DNA of 55,731 nt from Halothiobacillus sp. (lineage in GTDB: Bacteria; Pseudomonadota; Gammaproteobacteria; Halothiobacillales; Halothiobacillaceae): assembly GCA_011389965.1 (NCBI GenBank), contig JAABTF010000012.1:1-55731 (forward strand), read 5' to 3'. The translations under genes were made by a program, and so were the position numbers. Below the pieces are notes generated by a model. It did not search any database. It saw only the letters and a list, made by a program, of their open reading frames with translations, and was not told where the DNA came from. This document shows, piece after piece, positions 22,998 to 32,216 of the stretch. How positions within the stretch are numbered: the stretch's first letter is position 1; each line of letters begins with the position of its first letter.

Positions 22998-23916
22998 CGT
23001 TGGAGCCATACCCACTGGTTGATGCCTCAGCATTCTCGTACTCGACCATCGCAGCGAAGGCCTCGGCTAGCGGATTGGCGGCACGCCCAACCGGGTCGAT
23101 GCGGCCCAGACGGCGGTTGGGTGGCTGACATTCCCCGCCCTGAAGGGCAATCAGTCCGCTGCGCTGCAGGGTGGTGGGCAACAAGGCCCAGCCCACCCCG
23201 GTGGCAGCCAGCACGGCGATGGAATCGAGCTGGTTGATCTCGATCACCGCCGGAGGCAGCATCCCACAGTCATCCAGCCAACGATCGATGGCCGCCCGGG
23301 TGCTTGTCGCTTGTGCCGGAAGGATCAGAGGAAGGCGTTCGCCGATTGACCGAAGGTCGGCCTCTCCGCCTTCCGGACAGTGCCGCGCCGCCACCATCGG
23401 TACCAGCGCTTCTTCCCAGAGCAACCGGGTACGCACGCCATGACCCACCCGCGGCGGGAGTGTGGCGTAGGCCAAGGATGCCTCGCCATTGCTGATCCGC
23501 TCGATCGCGCGCTCGGAATCATGAAAACTCAAGTCCAGTAGCACGTCCGGGTAGGTGGTCGAAAACCGCTCCAGCACGCCGGGCAATAGGTGCAGACCGC
23601 AGTAATGACTCAGACACAGGGAAAGACGGCCACCACGGGCTTCGCCACCGTAGGCGGCCACCGTCACGATATCTTCCAGGCTTTTGCGCATGCCTTGGAC
23701 CGACGGCAACAGGCGTTCGCCTGCATACGTGAGAACCACCCTCTGCCCTAAGCGGTCAAATAACGTAAAACCCAGCCGCTCCTCGAGCAGCGCGATCCGC
23801 TTTGATATGGCCGGCTGACTGATATGCAGACGTTGAGCCGCCTCGGAGAATGAATCGGTTTCGGCCACGGCGAGAAACGTGAGCAGTTGTTGGGTATCGA
23901 GTTGAGCGGGGTTCAT
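22981..23916 (-). CDS. LysR-family transcriptional regulator
   Basis: A 311-residue LTTR. The N-terminal winged helix-turn-helix is clear (FLAVAETDSFSEAAQRLHIS, then QPAISKRIALLEERLG), followed by the linker helix and a two-lobed effector domain (RLSLCLSHYCGLHLLPGVLE). It diverges from the DUF2237-leuCDB genes across a 114-base region with nested inverted repeats, so by the usual LTTR layout it probably controls them and itself. The effector is unknown; a leucine-pathway intermediate would be logical. Its stop lies 17 bases inside the end of the convergent HAD gene. Confidence 0.9.
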   Translation of the reverse strand: MNPAQLDTQQLLTFLAVAETDSFSEAAQRLHISQPAISKRIALLEERLGFTLFDRLGQRVVLTYAGERLLPSVQGMRKSLEDIVTVAAYGGEARGGRLSLCLSHYCGLHLLPGVLERFSTTYPDVLLDLSFHDSERAIERISNGEASLAYATLPPRVGHGVRTRLLWEEALVPMVAARHCPEGGEADLRSIGERLPLILPAQATSTRAAIDRWLDDCGMLPPAVIEINQLDSIAVLAATGVGWALLPTTLQRSGLIALQGGECQPPNRRLGRIDPVGRAANPLAEAFAAMVEYENAEASTSGYGSNVSPHG

Positions 23917-23958
23917 GGCGGCCTCCGATGCTTTCGGGTGGAAGACTTAGTCCACTCT

Positions 23959-24004
23959 ATAACCTATGGGAATGGCATTCATGATTTATTTCCATTTTAG
24001 TTAT
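23959..24004. promoter_or_regulatory. Nested inverted repeat between LysR and DUF2237-leuCDB
   Basis: ATAAC (23959-23963) mirrors GTTAT (24000-24004), and inside it AATGG (23971-23975... 5 bases) mirrors CCATT (23992...-23996). The dyad sits in the divergent promoter region, where a LysR protein would bind. A -10-like TATGAT follows at 24019-24024. Confidence 0.45.
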
Positions 24005-24030
24005 CGGACCCGGGGGACTATGATTCACAC

Positions 24031-24438
24031 ATGAAAACCGATGGCCTCAATGTCTTGGGATTGCCCCTGCAGCCCTGTTCCATGGATCCCTTGACGGGAT
24101 TCTATCGGGACGGACGCTGTCATGTTGCGCGTGAGGATGGCGGCATGCACGGCATCTGCGCCGAGGTGGATGACGCCTTTCTCCATTACACCGCGACGCA
24201 GGGCAATGAATTGCGCCAGCCCATGCCGGGTAACGGCTTCCCAGGACTACGGGCCGGGGACCGCTGGTGTCTATGCGCGCTGCGCTGGCGAGAGGCTTTC
24301 GAGGCCGGCATGGCCCCACCGGTGGTCTTGGCGTCGACACACCACAGCGTGCTTCGGGTTCTGCGCCTCCGCGATCTGATCGAGCACGCGGTCGATCCGC
24401 CTGCATCGGGACTGGACGACGGCTTTTTCGAATTCTAG
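24031..24438 (+). CDS. DUF2237 family protein
   Basis: A 135-residue protein of unknown function. It matches the DUF2237 pattern: NVLGLPLQPCSMDPLTGFYRDG at the N-terminus (quoted in part: PLTGFYRDG), HGICAEVDDAFL, then GDRWCLCALRWREAFEAG with conserved cysteines and ASTHHSVL. It is the first gene of a likely operon with leuC 84 bases later and diverges from a LysR regulator. No enzymatic role is established for the family to my knowledge. The start codon has no good Shine-Dalgarno and lies 6 bases after a -10-like TATGAT, so the mRNA may be leaderless. Confidence 0.88.
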   Translation: MKTDGLNVLGLPLQPCSMDPLTGFYRDGRCHVAREDGGMHGICAEVDDAFLHYTATQGNELRQPMPGNGFPGLRAGDRWCLCALRWREAFEAGMAPPVVLASTHHSVLRVLRLRDLIEHAVDPPASGLDDGFFEF

Positions 24439-24522
24439 GGAGGCGTTCGCGCTTCTCGAACAAATGGCAATAATGGTAATGAGGGCGGGTCGGTAACGAC
24501 CGGTCTGAACGAGGACAAGCCC

Positions 24523-25926
24523 ATGGCTGGAAAGACACTCTACGAAAAGCTCTTCGACGCACACGCGGTGCGTCAACAGGAAGACGGCACGGCATTGCTC
24601 TACATCGACCGTCATCTCGTCCACGAGGTGACCAGTCCGCAGGCCTTTGAAGGCCTGCGTCTTGCGGGGCGGAAGCCTTGGCGACCCGGTGCCATGTTGG
24701 CGGTGCCGGATCACAACGTGCCCACCACCAACCGGGCGGAGGGGATTGTCGACCCGGTCTCACGGGAACAGGTGAGCACGCTGGGTCGCAACTGCGAGGA
24801 ATTCGGCGTACAGGAATTCCCCATGGCCGACTTGCGTCAGGGCATCGTGCACATCATCGGCCCCGAGGAAGGCTTCACCTTGCCCGGATCGACCGTGGTT
24901 TGCGGCGACTCGCACACCTCCACGCACGGGGCCATTGGCGCATTGGCCTTCGGCATCGGTACCTCCGAGGTCGAGCACGTGATGGCAACGCAGACCCTTT
25001 TGCAGAAGCGCAGCAAGACCCTCCAGGTTAGGGTGGAAGGCGATCTCGGCCCCGGTGTGACTGCGAAGGATGTCGTGCTCGCCATTATCGGCAAGATTGG
25101 CACGGCCGGCGGCACCGGTTACGCCATCGAGTTCGCCGGTTCGGCAATCGAGTCGCTTTCCATCGAAGGTCGGATGAGCGTGTGCAACATGTCGATCGAG
25201 GCGGGGGCGCGTGCGGGCATGGTTGCCGTGGATGAAAAGACCATCGAATACTTCCGCGACAAGCCGTACGCACCCACCGGCGAGATGTTCGAGCAGGCGG
25301 CCGAATACTGGCGCACGCTCAAGTCCGACTCGGATGCCGAATTCGACAAGGTGGTGACCCTCGACGCCACCCGGATCGCGCCACAGGTCAGCTGGGGGAC
25401 CTCGCCGGAGATGGTGGCGCCCGTCAACGGCAAGGTGCCGGACCCTGGCGCCGAACCCGATCCGGTCAAGGCGGAGGGCATGCGAAAGGCTCTCGCATAC
25501 ATGGGGCTCGAAGCCAACACGCCGATAACCGATATCTCCATCGACAAGGTGTTCATCGGATCGTGCACCAACGCCCGAATCGAAGACTTGCGCGCCGCCG
25601 CCGCGGTGATCAAGGGAGGTCGCGTGGCCGACAACGTCACCCTCGCCATGGTCGTACCAGGGTCCGGTCTCGTGCGGGAGCAGGCGGAAAAGGAAGGGCT
25701 CGACAAGATCTTTCTCGAGGCCGGCTTCGAGTGGCGGGAGCCGGGTTGTTCCATGTGCCTGGCCATGAACGCCGACCGGCTCGAGCCGGGCGAGCGTTGT
25801 GCCTCCACCTCAAACCGGAACTTCGAAGGGCGTCAGGGGCAGGGCGGTCGCACGCACCTGGTCAGCCCGGCCATGGCCGCCGCCGCAGGCGTCGCCGGTC
25901 ATTTCGTCGACGTTCGTCAAGCGTAA
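24523..25926 (+). CDS. leuC: 3-isopropylmalate dehydratase large subunit
   Basis: Isomerises 2-isopropylmalate to 3-isopropylmalate in leucine synthesis, as a heterodimer with LeuD. The 467-residue protein has the aconitase-family signatures [20 protein letters not shown] and the [4Fe-4S] ligands in [13 protein letters not shown] and [14 protein letters not shown] precedes the ATG. The leuD gene starts 11 bases after its stop. Length and motifs are normal. Confidence 0.98.
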   Translation: MAGKTLYEKLFDAHAVRQQEDGTALLYIDRHLVHEVTSPQAFEGLRLAGRKPWRPGAMLAVPDHNVPTTNRAEGIVDPVSREQVSTLGRNCEEFGVQEFPMADLRQGIVHIIGPEEGFTLPGSTVVCGDSHTSTHGAIGALAFGIGTSEVEHVMATQTLLQKRSKTLQVRVEGDLGPGVTAKDVVLAIIGKIGTAGGTGYAIEFAGSAIESLSIEGRMSVCNMSIEAGARAGMVAVDEKTIEYFRDKPYAPTGEMFEQAAEYWRTLKSDSDAEFDKVVTLDATRIAPQVSWGTSPEMVAPVNGKVPDPGAEPDPVKAEGMRKALAYMGLEANTPITDISIDKVFIGSCTNARIEDLRAAAAVIKGGRVADNVTLAMVVPGSGLVREQAEKEGLDKIFLEAGFEWREPGCSMCLAMNADRLEPGERCASTSNRNFEGRQGQGGRTHLVSPAMAAAAGVAGHFVDVRQA

Positions 25927-25937
25927 AGGAGTCAAGC

Positions 25938-26600
25938 ATGCAGCCCTTCACTACCCACAAAGGGATTGTCGCGCCCTTGGACCGCTCGAACGTGGACACC
26001 GACGCGATCATCCCCAAGCAATACCTCAAATCGGTCAAACGCACCGGGTTCGGACCAACCGCCTTCGACGACTGGCGGTACCTGGACCCCGGCGAGCCGG
26101 GCATGGATCACAGCAAACGACGCAAGAATCCGGACTTTGTGCTCAACAAGTCGCCGTTTGACCGGGCCACGATCCTGCTGGCCCGCGAAAACTTTGGCTG
26201 TGGCTCGTCTCGCGAGCATGCGGTCTGGGCCTTGACCGATTTCGGCTTTCGGGCCGTGATCGCGCCATCGTTTGCTGACATCTTCTTCAACAACAGCTTC
26301 AAAAACGGGCTGCTTCCGATTGCCTTGAAAGAGGAAGAGGTCGATGCGCTCTTTGGGCTGGTCAAGGACAATCCGGGGGCACAAGTCGAAATCGACCTGC
26401 CCAAGCAAACGGTGACGGCGCCGGACGGCACCCAGTACCACTTCGACATCGACAGCTTTCGTAAACACTGTTTGATCGAAGGACTGGATGACATTGCACT
26501 GACGCTGGAGCACCGCGAAGAGATCAAATCTTACGAAACTGCGCAGGTGGCACACACCCCATGGCTGTTCAACGACTTGCGCGGTCACACCGGTGGATGA
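25938..26600 (+). CDS. leuD: 3-isopropylmalate dehydratase small subunit
   Basis: The swivel-domain partner of LeuC. The 220-residue protein carries the family signatures [17 protein letters not shown] and [17 protein letters not shown] chose the ATG at 25938 ([15 protein letters not shown]), which has AAAGGAG upstream and lies 11 bases after leuC; longer in-frame extensions run back into leuC and have no family match. It is directly followed by leuB. Confidence 0.98.
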   Translation: MQPFTTHKGIVAPLDRSNVDTDAIIPKQYLKSVKRTGFGPTAFDDWRYLDPGEPGMDHSKRRKNPDFVLNKSPFDRATILLARENFGCGSSREHAVWALTDFGFRAVIAPSFADIFFNNSFKNGLLPIALKEEEVDALFGLVKDNPGAQVEIDLPKQTVTAPDGTQYHFDIDSFRKHCLIEGLDDIALTLEHREEIKSYETAQVAHTPWLFNDLRGHTGG

Positions 26601-26634
26601 AACCAGACTAATTTTGAAAATCGCAAGAAAATGG

Positions 26635-27726
26635 ATGGGTAACCCCTTGAGCGAAAAGAATATCCTTGTTTTGCCGGGCGACGGCATTGGCCCAGAAATT
26701 ACCGAACAGGCGGTCAATGTCCTCAAAGCCGTGATCGAAGACAGCGATCTTGAGCTTTCCTTCGTCAACGGCCTGATTGGTGGCGCCGCCTACGACGCGG
26801 AAGGCGAACCGTTTCCGGACAGCACTCGCCGGCAGGCAAGCGAAGCGGATGCGGTACTTCTGGGAGCCGTGGGCAGCCCACAATACGACAGTCTCGACCG
26901 TCCCTTGCGCCCCGAGCGTGGCCTGCTGGCGATTCGCAAGACGCTGGGGCTGTTCGCCAACCTGCGTCCGGCGTTGCTATACCACGCCTTGGCAGATGCC
27001 TCGTCGCTCAAGTCCGAGGTCGTCTCGGGCCTGGATATCCTGATCGTGCGCGAGCTCACCGGCGGGGTGTACTTCGGTCAGCCGCGAGGCATCCGTGAAG
27101 TGGATGGCCAGCGAGAAGGTTTCAACACGATGCATTACAACGAGGCCGAGATCGAGCGCATCGGGCGGGTTGCCTTCGAGGCGGCAAGCAAGCGTGGCAA
27201 GCGCTTGTGTTCCGTGGACAAAGCCAATGTGCTGGAAACATCCGAGCTTTGGCGCGAGGTCATGAACCGCCTGGCGCCCGAGTACCCTGATGTCGAGCTA
27301 TCGCACATGTATGTCGACAACGCAGCGATGCAACTGGTGCGCGCGCCGAAGCAATTCGACGTCATCGTGACCGAAAACCTGTTCGGCGACATTCTCTCCG
27401 ACCAGGCCTCCATGTTGACCGGCTCGATCGGCATGCTTCCCTCGGCCTCGCTGAACGAGAAGGGGCAGGGCTTGTATGAACCGAGCCACGGTTCAGCGCC
27501 GGATATCGCCGGGAAGGGGATCGCCAATCCCATGGCGACCATCCTGTCCGCCGCAATGTTGCTGCGCTATTCCTTCGGCCGCGGCGACCTGGCCGAACGG
27601 ATTGAGACGGCCTGCGTGGCGGTTCTGGATCAAGGACTGCGTACCCCGGATATCATGCAGCCCGGCATGCAGGAGGCTTCCACCGAGCAGATCGGGAAGG
27701 CCGTGACTGCCGCTCTCCGAGGCTGA
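26635..27726 (+). CDS. leuB: 3-isopropylmalate dehydrogenase
   Basis: Oxidatively decarboxylates 3-isopropylmalate with NAD+. The core begins [16 protein letters not shown] and includes [14 protein letters not shown], the catalytic [15 protein letters not shown] stretch and [19 protein letters not shown], all standard for LeuB. The start is uncertain: ATG 26635 (MGNPLSEKN) and TTG 26647 (MSEKN) are both reasonable and neither has a strong Shine-Dalgarno; a GTG at 26593 overlapping leuD would add 14 residues. The product is ~360 residues, as expected. It completes leuCDB; leuA is not in the window. Confidence 0.95.
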   Translation: MGNPLSEKNILVLPGDGIGPEITEQAVNVLKAVIEDSDLELSFVNGLIGGAAYDAEGEPFPDSTRRQASEADAVLLGAVGSPQYDSLDRPLRPERGLLAIRKTLGLFANLRPALLYHALADASSLKSEVVSGLDILIVRELTGGVYFGQPRGIREVDGQREGFNTMHYNEAEIERIGRVAFEAASKRGKRLCSVDKANVLETSELWREVMNRLAPEYPDVELSHMYVDNAAMQLVRAPKQFDVIVTENLFGDILSDQASMLTGSIGMLPSASLNEKGQGLYEPSHGSAPDIAGKGIANPMATILSAAMLLRYSFGRGDLAERIETACVAVLDQGLRTPDIMQPGMQEASTEQIGKAVTAALRG

Positions 27727-27896
27727 GTGTTTTCGTCTGCGCTTACCGGATGCGCTAGGCTATGGGCAATGCGCGATCACCGTCTCAACCAACGAGACGG
27801 GATCATCTCCCCTGAACGGGGCAAGAAATTCATGAACCGGGCGACGCGTTCGCCAGCGAACCGGACACATAAATCTATCTTTAAGGAGAAATCTTC
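27727..27896 (+). promoter_or_regulatory. Structured spacer before asd
   Basis: Three stem-loops can be drawn in this 170-base stretch: 27780-27800 (CCGTCTC with GAGACGG), 27809-27821 (CCCC with GGGG) and 27848-27861 (GTTCGC with GCGAAC). The last ends shortly before the AAGGAG of asd. It does not show an obvious lysine riboswitch core. Confidence 0.4.
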
Positions 27897-28919
27897 ATGA
27901 GCAAGACGGTCGACGTTGCTGTTGTCGGTGCCACAGGCGCCGTCGGTGAGACCATGCTTTCCATCCTTGCCGAGCGCGGCTTCCCGGCCGGCAAGGTCTA
28001 TGCCCTGGCATCCGAGCGGTCGGCCGGCAAGAAGGTGGCTTACGGGGACAGCTTCCTTACAGTCGAGGATCTTGCCACGTTCGATTTTTCCAAGGTCCAG
28101 ATCGGGCTGTTCTCGCCGGGCGGTTCCATCTCGCGTGAATTTGCGCCTAAGGCGGCAGCCGCCGGTTGCGTGGTCATCGACAACACCTCCGAGTTTCGTT
28201 ATGACGACGATGTGCCGTTGATCGTGCCCGAAGTCAATGCCCATGCGATTGCGGGTTATACGCAGCGCAACATCATCGCCAACCCCAACTGCTCGACCAT
28301 CCAGATGCTGGTGGCCTTGAAGCCGATCTATGACGCGGTCGGCATCGACCGGATTAACGTCGCCACCTATCAGGCCGTCTCCGGCTCGGGCAAGGAGGCG
28401 ATCGAGGAACTGGCCACCCAGAGTGCTCGAAAACTCAATGGTCAGGATGCGGATGCCGTGGTCTACCCGAAGCAGATCGCCTTCAACGCCTTGCCACAGA
28501 TCGATGTCTTTCAGGACAACGGTTACACCAAGGAAGAAATGAAGATGGTCTGGGAGACGCAGAAGATCTTCGAGGACGACGCGATCCTGGTGAACCCGAC
28601 AGCCGTTCGTGTCCCGGTCTTCTTTGGTCATTCCGAAGCCGTGCACATCGAAACGCGCGATAAGATCACCGCCGAACAGGCTTGGGAATTGTTCAAAAAC
28701 GCGCCCGGTATCGAGGTGCTCGACACGCGCCGTGATGGCGGCTACCCGACTGCGGTAACCGAGGGCGCGGGACACGACCCGGTCTACGTGGGACGGATTC
28801 GTGAGGATATCTCGCACGACCGCGGGCTGAATCTCTGGGTCGTGGCGGATAACGTGCGCAAGGGCGCTGCTCTCAACAGCGTGCAGATCGCTGAATGTCT
28901 GGTGCGCGACCACCTGTGA
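27897..28919 (+). CDS. asd: Aspartate-semialdehyde dehydrogenase
   Basis: Reduces aspartyl phosphate to aspartate semialdehyde, the branch point to lysine/diaminopimelate, threonine and methionine. The 340-residue protein starts with the NADP-binding VAVVGATGAVGETML and has the catalytic cysteine in NPNCSTIQ. The usual AVSGSGKEAIEEL segment follows. Its length and motifs match the ~340-residue form found in Pseudomonas usg-type and Gram-positive enzymes rather than the 367-residue E. coli form. A strong AAGGAG site precedes the ATG. The leuCDB-asd-fimV order is typical of many gammaproteobacteria. Confidence 0.97.
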   Translation: MSKTVDVAVVGATGAVGETMLSILAERGFPAGKVYALASERSAGKKVAYGDSFLTVEDLATFDFSKVQIGLFSPGGSISREFAPKAAAAGCVVIDNTSEFRYDDDVPLIVPEVNAHAIAGYTQRNIIANPNCSTIQMLVALKPIYDAVGIDRINVATYQAVSGSGKEAIEELATQSARKLNGQDADAVVYPKQIAFNALPQIDVFQDNGYTKEEMKMVWETQKIFEDDAILVNPTAVRVPVFFGHSEAVHIETRDKITAEQAWELFKNAPGIEVLDTRRDGGYPTAVTEGAGHDPVYVGRIREDISHDRGLNLWVVADNVRKGAALNSVQIAECLVRDHL

Positions 28920-29022
28920 TCTATGGCACAATCGAGCTCGAAAGAGGCTATAGGAAGGCGCTGGCAAGGATGGATAACCCTCGTCGAGGAATCCACGCCG
29001 GCATGAGCAAGGAGTCATTGAC

Positions 29023-31344
29023 ATGCGGAAGTTGAGTTTGGTGATTGCGGGCATCCTCGGTGCAGGAGGCCCGCTGATCAGCCAGGCCGCCACCTTGGGC
29101 GAAGCCCGGGTGGAGTCGAATCTGACCGAACCACTACAAGTGGTCGTGCCGTTGGCGCGTTCCTCCAATGAGTCACTCGATGAGCTCAGCGTTCAGCTGG
29201 CGCCCGCGTCGTTCTACCGGGAGGCCGGGGTTCCCTTGGAAAGCCTTTCCGGTAATCTGACGTTTGCGATCAAGTCGGATCGCAACGGGGACTACGTGTT
29301 AATTGGATCCAAGCGGCCTATCCGCGACCCGATCCTTAGCGTACTGCTCCAGGTCAGCTCGCCCGAAGGGCGCATGATCCGTGAATTCAATCTGCTGCTC
29401 GATCCGCCCTCCACCGGCTCGAAAAGCGTCGCGCCGACCGAGACAACGCGATCGGGCAAGGCAACCCGCCAGACCACGGCAGCTGCCAGTCCTTCCACCT
29501 GGCAGCGCCCAGCCTCGGTCCCGGATGTCGATTTGACCGGCACCTACAAGGTGCAAAGCGGCGACACGTTGTTTGAGATTGCCCGCGAGCACGTGGGCGA
29601 GGGCGAAGACGTGCGGCCGATGATGCAGGCGATCATCGATGCCAACCCGCAGGCATTCCGCAACGGCAACGGCAACGCGTTGCTGGCAGGTGCGGATCTG
29701 CAGGTCCCCGCCCGCGCCGGACAGGGTGAGGCTGCCGACGTCTCGCAGCAATCCGGCAAGGCTGATTCCGGCATGCAGGGCAATCGGTTGCCGGCCCTCG
29801 AGTTGCTAAGCCCCGAGGAAAAGAAGACGGCCGAAACGGCGCCCGCCAATGTGGGTGGGTTTGGCAACTTGTCCGCCAGTAACCGGCTGCCCGCGATTGC
29901 CGGCAGCCCGTCGGAAACGTCGACAGGCGTTGGAGACGGCCAAGGCCCCCTCGAACGGGAAGAGATGGAGTCGATCCGTTCCGAAAACGAGGCGCTGACA
30001 GACCAATTGCGGGCGCTGAAGGACCAGATCGATTCGGTCCAGGTCTCCATCAGCGATCGAGATGCCCGAATCGCAGAACTGCAGGCGGCTGTCGATGAGT
30101 CACGAGCCCAGGCCCGTGAGCTCGAATCGCTACGCGGCAACTTCTGGCTCGATTGGGGCAAGTACCTCACCGGTATTCTGGGACTGATAATCATCGCCTT
30201 GCTTATTGCACTGGGCCTGAAGAGCCGCAGCCGCGAGCGTGACGAGCCTGCGGTGCCGATGCCGGCCACCGCTGCTTCCGGTTCATCACAACCCGCCCAG
30301 CGCTCCGAGGCTGCGAGTGAGCCCCGGGCAGATTCCGAATCCCGTGGTGGACAGGTTGCGGGGGTTGCGGGGGCTGCACTGGCAGGCGCGGCAGCCTCTG
30401 AGGTCACGCAATCGCAGCCGGAGGAGACGGAGCGCGGCGGATTCAATGATGACCCCATGAACCCGGAAATGGCGCTCGAAGAGTCCCAGGTGCTCGAGTC
30501 TTTCAACCTGACCCACCAAGCGCTTGAGTTGCTCCAAGACAGCCTGGCAGAGCATCCGGGGCACCCCGGGCTACAGGAAGCCATTAATCGGCTCAACGAC
30601 CAGGAGCGTGCTACCGAGGCAGCCGTGGCCGACCAACCGGACACGCCGGACAATCCGCCCACGTCTCAGGATGATGCGGTCGTGGACGAAGAGCCGTCCG
30701 ATAACGGCGAGATTCGCGACGAAGCACCTCAGGCGTTTGAAGCGGCATCGCCGGACCGGGAAGCGGAACCTTCCACCACTGCCGGCGGCAGCATTGACTG
30801 GGACAATGATCTGGACGACATGCTGGCCACACCAGAGCCGGAGCCGAACCGGGAGGCCTCAGGCTCAGATGAGAGTCTGATGGAGTTTGACGACTCCTAC
30901 GCCCTGGAGACTCCGACTGAAGATCAGGAAGTCGAGGGAACGGACACTCGTGAGACCGGCAGCGCCACAACTGAGGTCCATGGGGAGGACGATGCACTCG
31001 AGTTGCCCGGTTTCGACCTTGAAGCCATGGAAGAGCCCACGGACGAGGCCCCTGGTGTAGCCCACGGGAAGGCGACCGATGACGAGCTTTCGCTGAGTGC
31101 GCCGGAATTCGAGCCGTTGGAGGCGGATGAATCCGCAGCCCCCGAGGCTGGCCAGGAACCGGCAGAGGAGCCGGTCGAGACCGATAGCTCGGCCACCGAC
31201 ACTCGCGTGGGTCTGGCAGAGGCGTTCCTTGATGTCGGTGACGAGGAAAGCTTCGAGATGATCAAGTCCGAATTGCAGGAGGAGGGTGCCACGGAGGCCC
31301 TTGGTCGACTCGAGGAGCTCAAGCAGCGCCGTGCGGGCGGATGA
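29023..31344 (+). CDS. fimV: FimV-family polar peptidoglycan-binding protein
   Basis: A 773-residue inner-membrane protein linked in Pseudomonas to type IV pilus assembly and polar organisation. Domain order: signal peptide (residues ~1-23), FimV N-terminal domain (LGEARVESNLTEPLQVVVPL), LysM peptidoglycan-binding domain (~residues 175-225: YKVQSGDTLFEIAREHVG), coiled coil (~310-370), one transmembrane helix (YLTGILGLIIIALLIALGL), a long very acidic cytoplasmic tail with a short helical repeat (QALELLQDSLAEHPGHPGLQ), and the conserved FimV C-terminus (RVGLAEAFLDVGDEESFEMI). AAGGAG precedes the start. No pilus genes are in the window. Confidence 0.92.
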   Translation: MRKLSLVIAGILGAGGPLISQAATLGEARVESNLTEPLQVVVPLARSSNESLDELSVQLAPASFYREAGVPLESLSGNLTFAIKSDRNGDYVLIGSKRPIRDPILSVLLQVSSPEGRMIREFNLLLDPPSTGSKSVAPTETTRSGKATRQTTAAASPSTWQRPASVPDVDLTGTYKVQSGDTLFEIAREHVGEGEDVRPMMQAIIDANPQAFRNGNGNALLAGADLQVPARAGQGEAADVSQQSGKADSGMQGNRLPALELLSPEEKKTAETAPANVGGFGNLSASNRLPAIAGSPSETSTGVGDGQGPLEREEMESIRSENEALTDQLRALKDQIDSVQVSISDRDARIAELQAAVDESRAQARELESLRGNFWLDWGKYLTGILGLIIIALLIALGLKSRSRERDEPAVPMPATAASGSSQPAQRSEAASEPRADSESRGGQVAGVAGAALAGAAASEVTQSQPEETERGGFNDDPMNPEMALEESQVLESFNLTHQALELLQDSLAEHPGHPGLQEAINRLNDQERATEAAVADQPDTPDNPPTSQDDAVVDEEPSDNGEIRDEAPQAFEAASPDREAEPSTTAGGSIDWDNDLDDMLATPEPEPNREASGSDESLMEFDDSYALETPTEDQEVEGTDTRETGSATTEVHGEDDALELPGFDLEAMEEPTDEAPGVAHGKATDDELSLSAPEFEPLEADESAAPEAGQEPAEEPVETDSSATDTRVGLAEAFLDVGDEESFEMIKSELQEEGATEALGRLEELKQRRAGG

Positions 31345-31396
31345 TGATTCCACGCGGCGTGTAGACACCGCGCGTTTCCTTGTGAAGCATGGAAAG

Positions 31397-31435
31397 CTGG
31401 CCCATCGACCTGTGCGATGGGCCAGGCTTGTTTTT
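31397..31435 (+). terminator. Terminator after fimV
   Basis: CTGGCCCATCG pairs with CGATGGGCCAG (31415-31425), an 11-bp stem, followed by GCTTGTTTTTG. Position fits the end of the fimV transcript. Confidence 0.8.
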
Positions 31436-31537
31436 GAGGCCCCGGTTGGGCGATGCCGTTGCTTGCCGGTATCGAGGGGCTGGACTCAGAAAGAACAGAC
31501 GGCTGGGGCAGGGCGCCGGGCTGAATAATCCAGGCAT

Positions 31538-31574
31538 GAAAAAACCCGGGGCTCGTTTTGAACCACCGGGTTTT
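31538..31574 (-). terminator. Terminator after tRNA-Leu
   Basis: Reading on the minus strand, AAACCCGG and CCGGGTTT arms (31567-31574 and 31543-31550) are followed by a T run at 31543-31538. Confidence 0.75.
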
Positions 31575-31589
31575 CATCAGCATCTTTTT

Positions 31590-31674
31590 TGGTGCCCAGG
31601 AGAGGACTCGAACCTCCACGGATCTCTCCACTAGTACCTGAAACTAGCGCGTCTACCAGTTCCGCCACCTGGGC
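31590..31674 (-). tRNA. tRNA-Leu (CAG)
   Basis: On the minus strand the acceptor arms GCCCAGG and CCTGGGC pair. The D-arm is GGCGGAACTGGTAGACGC, the anticodon loop TTCAGGT gives CAG, and the long variable arm is that of a class II tRNA. The T-arm contains GGTTCGAGTCC. The CCA end is encoded. It has its own consensus promoter and terminator. Confidence 0.97.
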
Positions 31675-31684
31675 AACGCGGCGC

Positions 31685-31713
31685 ATATTAAGAATCTGGC
31701 AGGGAGTTGTCAA
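31685..31713 (-). promoter_or_regulatory. Promoter of tRNA-Leu
   Basis: On the minus strand: perfect -35 TTGACA (31713-31708), 17-base spacer, -10 TAATAT (31690-31685), then GC-rich sequence to the tRNA 5' end at 31674. It overlaps the ribosome binding site of the divergent gene at 31716. Confidence 0.85.
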
Positions 31714-31715
31714 CC

Positions 31716-32216
31716 GTGAATTCAACAAAAGCCCCCGCGCTGCGGGTCATCATGGTGCCGGTTGAGGCTCGCGCAGAGGCCTCAAACAGCGACAAGCGAT
31801 TGATCGCGTGTGAGAAAAGCCAACCGGGCGGTCGGCGCGCGACCGTATACGTCTTTGATGCCGAGGACGAAAACAAGGCACTGGCCGCCGGAGGAATGGA
31901 AATCACCGAAATGACCCAAGTCCCCGAGCGCCTCGGGGAGAGCGAGGTCGCCGATGTGGTGGTGAAAGCGAGGCAATGGGCGCCGGCCATCGCGCAATTG
32001 CTGGCCAGCTTGCGGGATCGAGGGAACCGACCCATCGCCGTACATCTCGAAGGTATCGAAGATGCCACGTCGCGGATGATTGCCCTGGGCTTCCGAGGTA
32101 CCGAGCTGCCGGAGCCTGTTTTCAACTACGACATCCGGGATTACAAGCACACGCCCGATTGGCTTAACGCCAGAAACTGGGCAAACCCGGAGCTATGGGG
32201 GAAGTACCGTTGGTGA
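31716..32216 (+). CDS. Hypothetical protein, ~166 residues
   Basis: I do not recognise this gene. It encodes a soluble, charged protein with no signal peptide or membrane segment. Visible features are a beta-rich N-terminal half (LRVIMVPVEARA, RRATVYVFDAEDENKAL), a helical middle (WAPAIAQLLASLRD) and an aromatic-rich C-terminus (TPDWLNARNWANPELWGKYRW, of which the last 13 residues hold four tryptophans). I prefer the GTG at 31716 because AGGGAG (31701-31706) sits 9 bases upstream; a TTG at 31707 directly abuts that site. The start lies inside the divergent tRNA-Leu promoter region. It could be a lineage-restricted gene. Confidence 0.6.
   Translation: MNSTKAPALRVIMVPVEARAEASNSDKRLIACEKSQPGGRRATVYVFDAEDENKALAAGGMEITEMTQVPERLGESEVADVVVKARQWAPAIAQLLASLRDRGNRPIAVHLEGIEDATSRMIALGFRGTELPEPVFNYDIRDYKHTPDWLNARNWANPELWGKYRW

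Larger units (their letters stand above)
31345..31589. other. Gene-free stretch with opposing terminators
   Basis: This stretch between fimV and tRNA-Leu holds a plus-strand terminator (31397-31435) and a minus-strand terminator (31538-31574). I see no supported reading frame between them. Confidence 0.6.

Noticed and set aside
27727-27896. Lysine riboswitch before asd
   Set aside because: Hairpins exist, but I cannot find the conserved lysine-riboswitch core and the leader is short for it.
29544-30662. Ser-rich minus-strand frame opposite fimV
   Set aside because: Composition reflects reading the acidic fimV codons backwards; no domain visible.
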